Of a DNA stretch of 64,000 bases, positions 23,224 to 35,546 are shown piece after piece (position 1 is the stretch's first letter; each line of letters starts with the position of its first letter). Origin of the DNA: Hypholoma sublateritium FD-334 SS-4. Taxonomy: Eukaryota > Basidiomycota > Agaricomycetes > Agaricales > Strophariaceae. The DNA lies in assembly GCA_000827495.1 (NCBI GenBank), contig KN817530.1, positions 304,446 to 368,445 of the forward strand, read 5' to 3'. Under the pieces are notes generated by a model. It had not been told where the DNA came from and ran no database searches. It was given only the letters and a program-made list of their open reading frames with translations. Both the position numbers and the translations under genes were made by a program.

Positions 23224-26208
23224 TCAGTCCCCCCGGCGCTTCAATATAGCCCCTACTTCGTCTCTTCCCAGTTCAGACACGCCCACTAATTCAAGAATGG
23301 TTTCTTCCCACTTGGAATCGCTGTCCGAACCAAATGTAACACGCATGATTTTGTCCCATGCATCGCCTTCTAATGCAAGGAGTCGCCCGGCCTGCAAGAC
23401 CTTGCTCCACGGCGCGAGGATGCGCTGGCGCCCGCCGCCCAGCGAGCCCTCGACCGCCGAGTAGCACGTCTCGACCCACAGCTCGCACTCCGCCCGCGCG
23501 AGCTTGCCGTCCGCGAGCGAGAGGTGCCCGCGGTACATGATCTGATGGTGCATGATGTGCTCGGCTAGCCGCTGCGCCGTCCGCCGGTAGAGCAGCGTGA
23601 ACGCCGGGCGCGGGAGCGTCACGCGGAGAAGCGTGAGGTGCGCGGACAGAAGGCCGATCGGCGCCAGTAGCGTCTGCGAGAGCGCGAAATCGAGCCCGTC
23701 GGCGTCCGCCCTGTGTCAGCGCGCGGTCAGCGAACGCCGCGGGTAAAAAAGAGGAAAAGGGTGCTTGCCCTGCGGTCGTCTCCGCTAGGCGGTGCGCGCG
23801 GAGCCCGCCCTCGACCTCGCTGCACACGAGCTGAACGAGCATGTCCTCCGCGCGCGCGGCGAGCTCGCGGTACAGCGCGAGCACCGCGCCGAACACGGTC
23901 TCCTGTGGCGCCGCGGCGTCGAAGCCCGCGAGCGGCGGGAGCAGTGCGCTGCGCGCGGCCCACTCCTGGAGGGCCGCGTCTGTGTTGCACTCTTCCCATA
24001 GCCGGAGGAAGAACTGCGCGTGATGAAAAAAAGACGCGGGCGCTGGGAGACTGTTCGGCTTACCATGTCCTCGCCCCATTTCTCGAGACATGCGCCCATG
24101 TAGGTCGCGCTGAGAAGCGCCTTGCACAGGCTGATCGCGCCCGCCATGCCGCTGGTGCGATTGCGCGGGTCATCGTGGCCGCTTGCGGTCTCGCGCGCGC
24201 TGAATGTGAGGGCGCCGGGGACTGCGCGAACGAATATAGATGAGATATTTTCGAAGGCCACCAAGGACGATGATATGCGGTGGTGATACGCTTCTAGCAG
24301 CGGAAGTTGAATCAGCACTAGGAAGTGCGCTTGCTGCATAGCGTGCGGCAAAGGCGCATAGCGATCTGAGGGGGTGTCAAAATGTGAACGATTCAGGCAA
24401 TCGCGAATAGCTAACCAGTGACTTGTTCGATGAGAGATTTCACTCTGCGCGATGATACTGTTGGCTTCACATCTGTTGAATGGTCGTCCTCTTCAGTCTG
24501 ATCGGCAATAGACCACGCATCCGCCGTGGCAATGACTTCGTTGTATTGGCTATCCACGACTTGGGAAAAATAAATTGCTTTAAAAGGATGAATTTATCAA
24601 ATGCGCAAAATAACTTACATTGTTTTTCTGCCGAAAGCCATGTTTCGAACCAATCGGGGTTGCCCAATATCACTTCACTGATGCCGTCCCAATTGTCACG
24701 GCCATTAGCAAATGAAGTTCCCTTAACGTCAAATCCTTCCTCAAGCATTGCTGCATCGAACGACAACGTCTGGTATATAGTATGAGCGAACAATGAAGGA
24801 TGTTCGAGCAATAAAGGAATGGTTCGTTTGAGTTTTTTCGAAAGCATAGGCAATAATAGGTGTGTGAATTCTCTCTATAATGGAACGTTCAGTGCAGTAA
24901 ATGGTACAAATGTAGAAAAAGCATACCCATGCCGATATTCGCTTGTACTCCGACTTTTCGAGTAATCTTTGAACGATGGCATTCATGAATGGCGCCTGCT
25001 CGTGGCTAACATTTTGCACATGTGTGAGGTACCACTCAGGCTATTATAGGCTTCAGCAAAAAGAAAATAGACGGGTAGTGGTGCCCACTTTTTCCAATTT
25101 ATTTGTTTGCCTGGACCCTTCAAAATGATACTTGAAACGCAGAGCTATTGGCTGCACAAGTGCTTGAAGAGGATATAGGCCTTCCTGTTCGGTCGACGGA
25201 TACAGATTTTTGCTACTTTGAGGCTGTTAGCCACAGAACAAGTTATATAACAAAGTGCCACCTACATGTTTTGAAGGTTGAGAAGGTTCGAGAATGCATA
25301 CTCGAATGCCTTCCTGTCGGCTGAAGGGTGCAGGACGTAGTCTCCCGGAGCAGGCCATCCAATCCTTTCAGCTGCAGCCAATAACACCCTACTCATCGAA
25401 AGGGTCAGTATTTATATTGTGATGTGGATCGGATTGGACTCCAACGCACGATGATAGAACTGATTTTATATCTGCCCAAGTTTTGTCTCTGAGAGCCTCC
25501 AAGAATGTCACAAGATTTAAACGTTGTTCTGAAGTTCCACCAGATTCGACAGCGGAAGAAGCCTGGGAAACAGTAGCGACATAGTCATGCAGGATTTTGT
25601 AACCTTTCACGGACTCGTTCGTCACTTTCGTTATCTCTTTTGCCTCTTGAATTGCGGCTTCACTACAACCAATTAGGTATCCAGCTATCCGACGATCGGC
25701 ACCCCACTTGCCTAAGCTTCAGGGCATATTCAATGACCTGCACATATTCTTTGACGGATTGCAATTCGTTCAGGTTTCGGTGCAAGGTTTCCAGGTCTTC
25801 CAGAAACGACGGTTCACCATCTTCTCGACATTCCAGGGACTGCAACCCTTGCGTCAGGTCCGTAAGTTCGTCATTCAATGTGTGTCGTATCAAGGATAGT
25901 TCCTTGGCGGTGGTCAAGTGAGTCTGCGCTGCAATCCGTGTTTGGTTTACAAGCGTGTCCACGCTGGCTTGCGAGCTCGCAACCTAATCTTCGCGTTTAC
26001 TGAGACCCAGACAAGAAAAGAATAAAACCATTATACTTACGCGCTCTGTCAATTCCTGTTGACGGTGCTGGAATTCGAGCACCAGCGTCTCAAGCTCGTC
26101 CAAAGCCTCAATTGATGTAAACCGCGAGTCCATGTCATCCTTGGCCCTTGCATGAGATTTAGTTATATTTGGAGGTTGAAGGAGCTTCTTGATACAGGAT
26201 GAAGACAT
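23224..26208 (-). CDS. RINT1/Tip20-family vesicle-tethering protein
   Basis: This is a RINT-1/TIP20 domain protein, a subunit of the Dsl1/NZR tether that captures Golgi-to-ER vesicles at the ER. The minus-strand start at 26208 gives [20 protein letters not shown], then coiled-coil segments [20 protein letters not shown] and [20 protein letters not shown]. The central signature [20 protein letters not shown] (about 24640-24700) is typical of the family's C-terminal half. [15 protein letters not shown] sequence and [24 protein letters not shown] ending lead to the stop at 23224. Multiple short introns occur. The part from the C-terminus to about 24.2 kb is GC-rich, the rest AT-rich, within one gene. 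The 3' end converges on the CSL gene. Confidence 0.83.
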
Positions 26209-26600
26209 AATAGATAGACGAGGAAGTGGCAGCCAAGGCGATGGACGTTCGTCCTTCGTATTGGCCCACCTCGCGCGTGCCAGCGTGACGTATCGTGGAA
26301 ATATCTCGTCGCGATGTTAACTAAGCGCTCGCTTATGCCTAACTTAGCTCTACTTTTCTCATTCCACAGCTGCGATAATGCGATACTCTTGTGCCTATTC
26401 CACTCGATGGTCTCACTGTCCACAAGGGATTGTGGAATACGATAAAGATTAATCCGTTCGTTCACGCCATCTTGGTGCACAATTACGCCATCTAACCAGC
26501 TTATACTGTTTTGAGCTCCATTTCTCGCACAATGGCGCCTATTTGAACTCCCTTCAGTACACGCGACAATCTCCAGCATACCATTTCGCCCCAATCCATC

Positions 26601-27339
26601 ATGGCTTATCACGAGAAAATTGCAGACCTGAATGGAAAATATGCCGCTTCCTTCGACAAAGGCGACCTCCCACTGCCTCCATCCAAGAAAGTAATCGTTT
26701 GTAAGCTACATACTGCACTTCACTCTATTCATTCGGTTAAACGTTACGAATAGTGACATGCATGGATGCCCGTGTTGAGTGCGCCCTTATCATAACCTAC
26801 ATCGTTTCCTCTCTTTGCTAAATCTTGCTTATGTGAAGACCCGCTTCGCAATTGGGCATTAATCTTGGCGAAGCGCACGTTATACGCAATGCTGGCGGAC
26901 TAGCGTAAGATCTGACCTCTTCTACCATATCAATCATTGAAAAGAATTTATGCACAACTTTAGAAAGGACGCTTTACGAAGCATAGTAATTTCTCAGCGT
27001 CTACTTGGCACCCGTGAAGTCGCCATCTTCCACCACACGGACTGCGGAATGCTCACGTTCACCAACGAAGTCATTCGTGATCAAGTCAAGTCAGAAGAAG
27101 CCGGAAACGCCGCTATTGTCTCTGCAGTCGACAGCATCGATTTCCTTCCTTTCCCAGATTTGGTCCAAAGCGTCAAGGATGATGTAAAATTTGTGAAGGA
27201 GAACCCCCTTGTTTTGGATGGAACTACCGTCACCGGTTGGACTTACGACGTGAGGACTGGCAAGGTTTGTTAAGTCACTTTGACCTCACGCAAATTCAAG
27301 TTCACCTGCTTACTTTAAAAGGTTGCACAAATTGTGTAA
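26601..27339 (+). CDS. Beta-carbonic anhydrase (short fungal type)
   Basis: Beta-class carbonic anhydrase interconverts CO2 and bicarbonate with a zinc ion. Exons 26601-26700, 26754-26778, 26839-26904, 26964-27264 and 27322-27339 join in frame to 169 residues. The spliced sequence reads VIVLTCMDARVEPASQLGIN, giving the zinc Cys and the catalytic Asp-Arg pair. IRNAGGLAKDALRSIVISQR follows, then the second zinc pair in IFHHTDCGMLTF. It ends RTGKVAQIV. At 169 residues it belongs to the compact beta-class lineage and lacks an N-terminal targeting extension, so it is probably cytosolic. One exon is only 25 nt long. The PP-loop and metal ligands are all intact, so activity is expected. Confidence 0.92.
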
Positions 27340-28024
27340 CTTCGAATGCTTGTCCACTATCTAATAATTGAGACCATCAACGGTGGAAGCCTGGCAAAAT
27401 GTCTCCAACATCAATTCCAGCATATCCCAGATTCCCTCTGCTTTGCATCTTATTACGACTGCGAGCCCGTTGTAAGTACATTTATCTGCGAAGTGTACAT
27501 ATGCATTTTTGTGATTTGTACATACTTGCGTACTGTAAAAAAAATTACCGAAGGATTTTGGAAGGATTGCCGAAGGATGATGTGGCCAAGATGTGGAAGG
27601 TTGAAATTTAACGGAGTACTTACTAAGTTACTTACTGTCATTGTCATTGGCAGACATTAATGATATCCACCTGAGTCTTCGCAGCACTGTTTGATAGCTT
27701 AGACCATCTTGCTACAACTGACTTGGCAGAGGCACGATGAGGATATGTATGAGTTCATCTTGAGTTCATCGCGAATGTTTAGACAAGTTTGGGCCGAGCG
27801 GTCTCAGTCTTACTGGAGCGGCCCTTGTTCCGAAGAGATTAATAACTCGCCGGTCCTGTCTTCCTCGGTCACTTACCACTATCTTTTCGATTCTACGTGA
27901 CAAGCCAAGAACGATTGTTTCTTGTATTGTGACTATAATACAGAAGTAGCGCACCCGTTTAAGAGGATCCCTTCAAGTTATTCGAGCCCCACAATTTACC
28001 AGTTGAAAGGGCAGGAGTTATGTC
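27340..28024. other. Intergenic region, carbonic anhydrase to TFIIIC subunit
   Basis: This 685-bp gap contains only short open frames on both strands, none with family resemblance or sensible splicing. It should include the carbonic anhydrase 3' UTR and the promoter of the TFIIIC gene. AT-rich tracts occur around 27,480-27,560. I see no RNA gene or repeat. Confidence 0.45.
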
Positions 28025-31000
28025 ATGGATGAACTCGTCCATCACTGCCTTCGAGAACTTGCGTTTGACGGGGATCTAGGTACGCCATTTGACATGTTAT
28101 ATATAGTGCCACTCATAGAAACATCTAGGTTCTAACGTCTCTCGCTTAAAGGATTTCGTTGTGGACTTTTATGCACATGCCACTGCTTCTCATGCACAGA
28201 ATCCTGACGACGCATTCTGTGCGTTCGTATGGTCTTTGGTAGTACAGCAACCCACGATCTTGGTTGGCCTGGTTGAACCTGGAACAGTGGTTGAAGTCTG
28301 GATCGCTCCGCAAACCAGTGCGAAACGCAAAGCATTGGCCCGAGGCGAAGAGCACGTTGAATATCTCCCCCCCAAGCTCGTTCCTATACCTGAATCCAAA
28401 ACAACTCCTCTCGACACTTTGCTCCAAACTTACGGCGACAGACTGAGACTCGCTGTTGAACCTGATGCGATCTTTTCTGCGATCACCGGTTCTCACATAC
28501 GAGTCAGTGCGGTCATACCCCTTCATTCGTTCTGAGATTGAACTTCTTCGCAGTCTTCGAAGATGAGCCCAATGGTCTATTCCGCCCTGCAAGTTATAAC
28601 TCGGGGGAGAGACGCCGGCGTCACTGTCGTTGACTTGGGAAAGTCATCCGGGTACGACCAGAAAACATGTTTCTATTTGGTAAGGCAGTTGACCGAGTTG
28701 GAGCTAGTGTGTGTATAAGTTGTCCTCTTAACATTCTATTCACTAATGATAAGCAAAGTATGAAAGTACGCCGCGGTGGGGTTGGGTCTCACTTTTGCAT
28801 CCATAAATATTTTTTTGAACGCAATCCTTCGTGGAAAGCCATTCGGGATGAAGAAACGGAAGCAGAAAATTTGCAAGTCAAAATTCAACATCCCGAAGTC
28901 GACTTCACGCAAGAAGATTTTGATGTTGAAGATCCAAACTCGTTGAACTTCACACCAATCGACGCTCGCCATCTTTCCAGCTTACCGCTAATCAGCGGTC
29001 GAGTGATTAGACTCCTCAAAGCTTCAAAAAATCATATGCACGCCTCCAATAATATGCTTATCACTCTTGTAAGATAATGAGCTTGCAACTCCGCAGTACA
29101 ACATTTTCTGATACTTTCTTTATCAAGGGCTTTTCCAATCCAACGAAAACCGATCGCCGGTTCTTCCAAAGCAGAATTCGTGATATGATTATGCTGGGCG
29201 TGATAGAGAAGGTCGTCGTTCCCAGTAACAGAAAGAAGTCAACGAATACCTCCGTGAAATGTTTTCGCCTGGTAAAACACGACGTATCTACACCACCTGA
29301 AAGTGGTGTCGCGGTGTCTGACATGGATGACGACGTAGACGACGTCCTACTTGGTAGTATGAAATATTCAGGACTCGCAACTACGTGTGCTAATTGGGTA
29401 AATATTCAGCTTCCAACGGAATCAAACTGAACACTACCATACATAAACAAATCGTTGACCTTTTGGAAGATTCAGGAACGTCTGGTATGACACTTAATGT
29501 GTGTATTTTGCAAAAGCCTCTCTTCTTGAGCTCACGTAGTCATTTTTAGGACATTTCCGATTCCTTATGTCACTTCGACAAACGAACTATTGAGCTCCTA
29601 TTGGCCCGTGCAGATAAATCACATCCGCCACCTCACCTGAGCGACTTACGAATTGCGAGTTTGATGGAGACAAGTGGGCGTGAACGCCGTCATAGATACT
29701 TCACGGTCGCCAATTACCTCCAACTAATAGTTGAAGAACAGCTGGACAATGCTCCTACGGGAAGCGAAGCCGTTGATTTAGAAAATGTCGGAGGATTCTT
29801 ACAGGTTCCCGAAGATCAATTCTACGACACAGAACAAGATTTGGTCTTATATATCCATCACTTCAAAGACAACGATATTCCAAACGGAAGGAAAACACTC
29901 AAGAACCCCATCCTTCCAGATGGTACAGTCAAACGAGGTAGACCTCGAAAAATTGAACAAAAAGACACGGTCGATGCTCCAAATGGTGGCACGAAAGTAC
30001 CTCAGAAAGGGAAGAGAAAGCGGAAGGAGACTTCTGCTTCTCTGATTGCGGAAATACCAATGTCGGCCACAGCCGAAAATCATGGAGAACGTGTCACCAA
30101 GAAATCTCGGTCAATCCTTGCACCACCAGACCCTGAGAGTCCGATAGGTATGGCATCGTTGTTATCCATGTGCCAGCTTTATTTCATAAAAGATCATCCC
30201 AGCTCCGCCTCCTGCGAGAAGTACGAGAAGACGAGGACGTCCTCCTAAAATACGTAATTCTCCTGTCCAACAGCCTTCCACCCATGCCGAAGCTGTACCC
30301 GTTCTATGCCAAAGGGATTCCCCTTCCGCTCTTGGAGATGACGTTTTTATACCGCTCGAATCTCCTAAACATACAGTGGATTCGCATACCAATGCCGATT
30401 CTGACGCAAATCTCATACCTATCACCACCGAATTCGCTTCTGAACCACAGCCAATCCCTTCAAGCAGCAATTCCAATGGGTCGCCCTCTCCAAACCAGCT
30501 TCCAGATCCTGCCAATTCAGAATTTACAACCGACGATCACAATGTAACGGATATTGTGAACAGCACGAGCGTAAGGGAGGATGGAATTGCTTCCGAGGTC
30601 CTCAACGGGGAGGCTACGCCTCTAATATCTCTCCTTCAATCGGCAGTAGCACCCCAGAGCTTTCAGCGCAACGTTAGTATCAGCAATGGGTCTCAGGAAA
30701 TCTGCGCAGACAATTATCCCAAAGAGGCTTCCGCGTCAGCATTGAGACTTTCCGTTCATCCCTCGGCGGTCTCTCCGGCGATATCTGGAACGGGCAGAGT
30801 TAACGTTTCACATCTTCGACGAGAAAACGAGCTGATGCGGCTGCTCGAGAACGCAGGCGGTATTCTCAATATCCAGGCCAAAGAGTTTTACGAAAGCCAC
30901 ACCAAACTACTCGAATCACTAGCTCATGCAGGAGAATCGACGAGCTCTCCGGTCGGAACGAGAATTGATAAGCGCACTGCTGTTGCAACCATTGGAAGTT

Positions 31001-34000
31001 TGGAGAACAAAGGTCGAATAAAACAGCTAAAAACATCAATCACTTCTCCCACGGGCAACAACCGTCCGGCATGTATCATATATCTGCCACAAATCGAACA
31101 GAGCAAACTCAATGCTTTTCTCGCCGAATTAGCTCAAATGTCACAGCACCCGGCCTCGCAGCTCGCTCAATTTGTGAAAATTGATAAGCGCCTTGAGTAT
31201 GGAACACATTCCCCTTCCACATGTCGAGGAATTCTACCGCTTCAACTCCTTGAATTAGAGCAATCTAGCGATAACGACGGGGACAAATGGACCAGGAACT
31301 CGGATAGGGCCAGTCAGCTTTTCGGCTATAATGAATTGACCATTCGGGAAGTTTTGTTGGCCGAACGTACGACCATGGCCCAATTTTACGGGTTTATAGT
31401 TGGAAAAGCCCTCCGATGTCAACAACTTCATCTATCGACCATCCATGCACTGGAATTGTCTGATCCTTCTCCCCATATTGTTTCCCATGACAAACGGATC
31501 ATCGACCTATCTTTCTTTTGTCAAGACATCTCCTTGGAATTATATTGTTCTCTGATTTCACCATTGACATACGACGAGGAGCTTACATCGTTCTTGCATA
31601 CTGTGGAAGGACGGCGGACTTTGCTTCGGGGTTTACCTCAAAGCCTTCAATCTACTTTGCAGTTGGGACGTTCAAGGGCTCGTTCTCGGCTCCTCGATAT
31701 GATGGAAATATTACGTTCATTAGAGTTGGTGACACCATTACAACCGTCAACTTCAGACTCTCCCTTCGTCACATGTCCCACAAATGGTCAACACCCTTGC
31801 AAGTTTGACGTAGCTCCTGCAGAAGGGTGGACATCCAGTACCCCCATGATTGCACCCATGTATTGGTATATTCATGCTGATGGACCCCTGCGTCTCTGGG
31901 TTGCCTCAGAAACTCGGCCGCCTTTCTGGAAGACTGTATCGGTCGTTAACCATGCGAACGCACTCGCATATTGGGATGATCTTCGGGAAGCGTGTAATAA
32001 TACAAACATCGTCTCTGATGCCCATCGACTATTGGAACTCTCGCCACTTTGCGCTAGTGTCAGTGCAGCACGATCGTTGCGTCGGGCGGCGTCTTGGAGG
32101 ACGGATTATTTTCTCTCCTGGCACCAGATGCAATACCTGAAACAATTCATAGATGCTGCTTCTTTGTCGACGCCACTCCAGCTGTCAGACGATCAAGAAC
32201 GGGAGGCTTTACTCAGCAAGATTTGTTGGGTCACCAGTACGCCACGATACGCAGTGGAACACTATTTTTTGACCTCGAGAGAAAAAATGTTACGAAGTGC
32301 TGAAAAGATCAAAAACAAGGCCAAAAGGTTGCAAAAGCGCGCTGAGGAATCAAAGCAATCTTTAGCCAAGAAAGCAGAAGAAGCTCGCCTTCAGCGAGAA
32401 CAAGAATGGGCGACGTTGCTTTCGAACATCCATCCAGAGCCCTTATCTAGCACTGTTTCTGTCCGCATGGAGCGGATCCGGCTTCAATTTCTGCAATCCG
32501 GGGCAGTCAGTGATCATGCTAAATGGCAGAGAGAAATTCGGGCAGCTCTCCACGAAGCTGATTTAGCAACCTCTAAAGGCTTGAAATTTCAGCCGAAACG
32601 AGCACCGCCACATCGACGGACACTTACTCAATCAACTGCCGCTTCTGCGGCGCCGTCTGAGGTTTCAATACAAGAGCTAATCGATGTCCAAGGTCCACCG
32701 GAGCAATACGCCGGTTTGAACGTCAGGCGCAAGCGTAATAAAGATGACAATGCCGGTATGATCATGCAATTAACTTTCCAGGAAACTCCACCTAATTTGC
32801 TGCAGGTACTGAAAGAGAACAAAAAAAGCAACCTCGTCGCCACCGCTTCCAGTGGAATCCCGACTTCGATGAGCTTGCACGGGATGCGTCTGCCATAATC
32901 CGCGCTCGCTGTCGAAATCTATCTAGGTTGGACTGGGCAGCTTTCGAGCAAGTTTTTCCTTCCGTTCCTCGTAATACCGTTCGGCAGCGCCTATCCCACA
33001 TCAAGGAGACACCCGGAAACGAAGCTTATTTACGTCGCCTCGAAGATACTTGGTATGATCTTTGGGTCGCTCATAAAGGTACCCCAGAGCTATTGGACAA
33101 CGACGATCAAAGTGCTTCGAACTTTGATCTGATTAAACATATCGAATTTCTTCGAGCCCACATTGATAAAAATGCACTGTGAGTACGACGATCCTTACAT
33201 TTGCACTTTGACTCATTTCAGGTCAGGCGCGTCGGTCTCGCCCATGCTACAGAAGTAGCAATATGTGTTCTTCCATTAGACCTTCAGCAACTTCACGAGC
33301 ACTTTAACGTTGTTCAGGGTGAGAAGGTAGCGCCTGAATGGGATTTCATGTGGAACGCAGTTATCGAAGAAGGCCGTGAAAAGAAGCTGAAACGACATGT
33401 CCTGTCACGATTTCCAGAGCCGTTTCCAGGCCCCAAAGCTCCTGAACTAGATGATGTTATCTTGGCTGAAGGAACACTGAAGGTGTGAGCCTATGAGTTT
33501 TTCATCTTCTCTTTATTGATATTAATAATGCTAGATGGCCATGGGTACACCGCCCGAACGATACAACCCGGAACAGGCGTCGTCGATCCTCAGAAGCAGA
33601 GGTGACGACGCTATCAACATCGCGACAAAAAATCTTCTGTCTCGAGGGATACTTTCAAAATCACAGCGTGATCCTTCGAAGCAGAAACCAGGCCGTCAAC
33701 TCAAAATATCAGAAATGTGAGCTCGAATCAGCTATCAGAGATGGTCATCGTTGTTTAATACATCTCTACAGAAATCAGAACGCAATTGGGGGCAGCGTGA
33801 CTCGCGACACATTTCAAGATGCTATGTCATTGTTTGAAGAAATTGATGCTAATGATGATAGCTGGCATGATTGGCCTCTAACAGCCACTGACGGAGATTG
33901 TGCCACTTTGATTGAATTAGTCTCAGAGGACAAAGTAGATACCATCTTTTTGATACCACTTACACTCTCATCTCTAAAATCTTTAGGTTGATTTCAACAT

Positions 34001-35067
34001 AGATACTTCTCTTCCTCAAGCGGCGCGTCCAGGCCTTGATTGGAACAGCAAGAAAACAGGTATTTGAACTTACTACTTTGTTGACACTGCCACTTTGTTG
34101 ACTCGAACACGATTAACCTTTTAATAATAGATGATGATCAAATCGAGACCGCTCTCTCTGTGCGATATCGCTTAGGTAGCGAAGTGCGAGAACTCGAAAA
34201 TGTATCTCAGCTCCATATTCAGATAACAGACACTTCGGAGACGGAGGAAAGTATCGACTTGGACACCGGCCATCAAATCAATATAGAGGGACGCCCAGCT
34301 TGCTGTAGAAAAGTGACGGCACAGGGATTGGTGGACTGCGCTGCCTGCCTTAACGACGCCTGGTCGGCCTTACTCAACTCGGTGGATCCAGCAGATAGAA
34401 GTACCGCCGAATGGATCCTCAATGCTGTGCGTCAGGCAGGAGAAGTTGGCATCCGAAAGGCTGACATTGTGGTAAAGCTGTTCCGTGACCTTTCTTATAC
34501 ACTAAAGAACAAACGTATTCCTAGGCATTGGATAAGTCTCACAGAACAGAATTAGCCAGGCCAGATATAGTCTTGATCATCAATCAGATGGCCGACGCAG
34601 ATATCCCTCAATTATTCTGGGTTGGCTACAACTCACTTGTGCTGATCTCGGCACATGTTGTCGCAAAATGGAGCGTCACTGTTTCCCAAGCACCTATCGT
34701 TAACATATTTCCGCGACGTTGGCTTGATATTCGAGGCGTTAGGGTTCCAGACTTTTGGCAAGCTGCTCTACGAGCAGTGATGGGACTTGTGATATTCAGG
34801 CCTGGCATTTCCCAAGTATGTCATAACTTAATTTTATAGAATTGTGACTGACCAATTGATTATGGTCAGACGGAAATTCGATGGCGTTTGCGGTCTGTAT
34901 ATGACCGACAAGAGGTAAACGACCTCTTACACTGTTTATGTCGGGACGGATGCCTGCAGCAGCGGCTCGGGTATGCCTCGGGGCCTGTCACCTATGGACC
35001 TTTTGATGATGATGAGGAGAACCAAGTATTCTGGTTCATAGGGGAGAAGCACTGGTATCAGGTCTAG
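28025..35067 (+). CDS. TFIIIC largest (B-block-binding) subunit, Tfc3/Sfc3 type
   Basis: This 7-kb gene encodes the TFIIIC subunit that recognises the B box of tRNA genes and helps recruit TFIIIB and RNA polymerase III. It starts MDELVHHCLRELAFDGDL at 28025. The B-block domain is visible in MVYSALQVITRGRDAGVTVV and YDQKTCFYLVRQLTELELV. A winged-helix-like segment follows in DRRFFQSRIRDMIMLGVIEK. Two AT-hook cores (RGRP at 29934-29945 and 30232-30243) lie in a basic linker. The large exon around 30.2-32.8 kb carries the middle region, and an intron near 32,757-32,806 restores the frame to RRHRFQWNPDFDELARDASA, a conserved Tfc3 block. The C-terminus reads EIRWRLRSVYDRQEVNDLL and ends FIGEKHWYQV with TAG at 35065-35067. 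More than a dozen short introns are required; not every junction was fixed. Confidence 0.88.
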
Positions 35068-35227
35068 AATATTGTACTTGTCAACCACACTCTATACTCT
35101 ATTATACTGGACTCATAATAGGGAAAAGGTGATATTTTTGTGGTTGGTCGCTGATGGAGATGGGATCCACGCTGATCCCATGCTCCTTGACAACTTGGTG
35201 CATGATTGGTTGTTGCGAGGGTGAAAT

Positions 35228-35537
35228 ATGAGTTCGTGGCCCGCCGTTATCGTCCTTGCTCTCGTCCTTCATCTTACTTTTGACGGCTGGACCGAGGCGC
35301 ATTTCCAAGCCTTCGCCTTCACGGCTTTTGGATTCGCCCTTCTTTACTTTCTTATTCGTAATGTTTTCGCAAGGTTCGTCTCTTCAGGCTTTCGTCATGC
35401 GCGGGCTCTCACTGAACTGATCGCTCATTATAGCTACCACGCAGTTCAAGCGTTTGGGCGAGGTGATACACCTTTCCGGTCCATTAGGTCTTCTGGTACG
35501 CAGGCTGCTGGTGTCGGGCGCGGAATTACCTGATTAG
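35228..35537 (+). CDS. Small hypothetical membrane protein
   Basis: Exons 35228-35357 and 35434-35537, joined over a 76-nt GT..AG intron, encode 77 residues. The first exon is hydrophobic (MSSWPAVIVLALVLHLTFDG, then FAFTAFGFALLYFLI), suggesting two membrane segments. The second reads TTQFKRLGEVIHLSGPLGLL followed by VRRLLVSGAELPD and a stop. I do not recognise the family. The spliced version was chosen because it gives a basic, amphipathic C-terminus. Without splicing the frame runs to a different stop at about 35533. It could instead be upstream exons of the neighbouring membrane-protein gene, whose own start I could not place. Confidence 0.4.
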
Positions 35538-35546
35538 TATTTGTAG

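Noticed and set aside
27340..28024. Possible tRNA from a TTCGAGCCCC-like T-loop near 27,980
   Set aside because: No matching acceptor stem, anticodon arm or A box could be folded around it.
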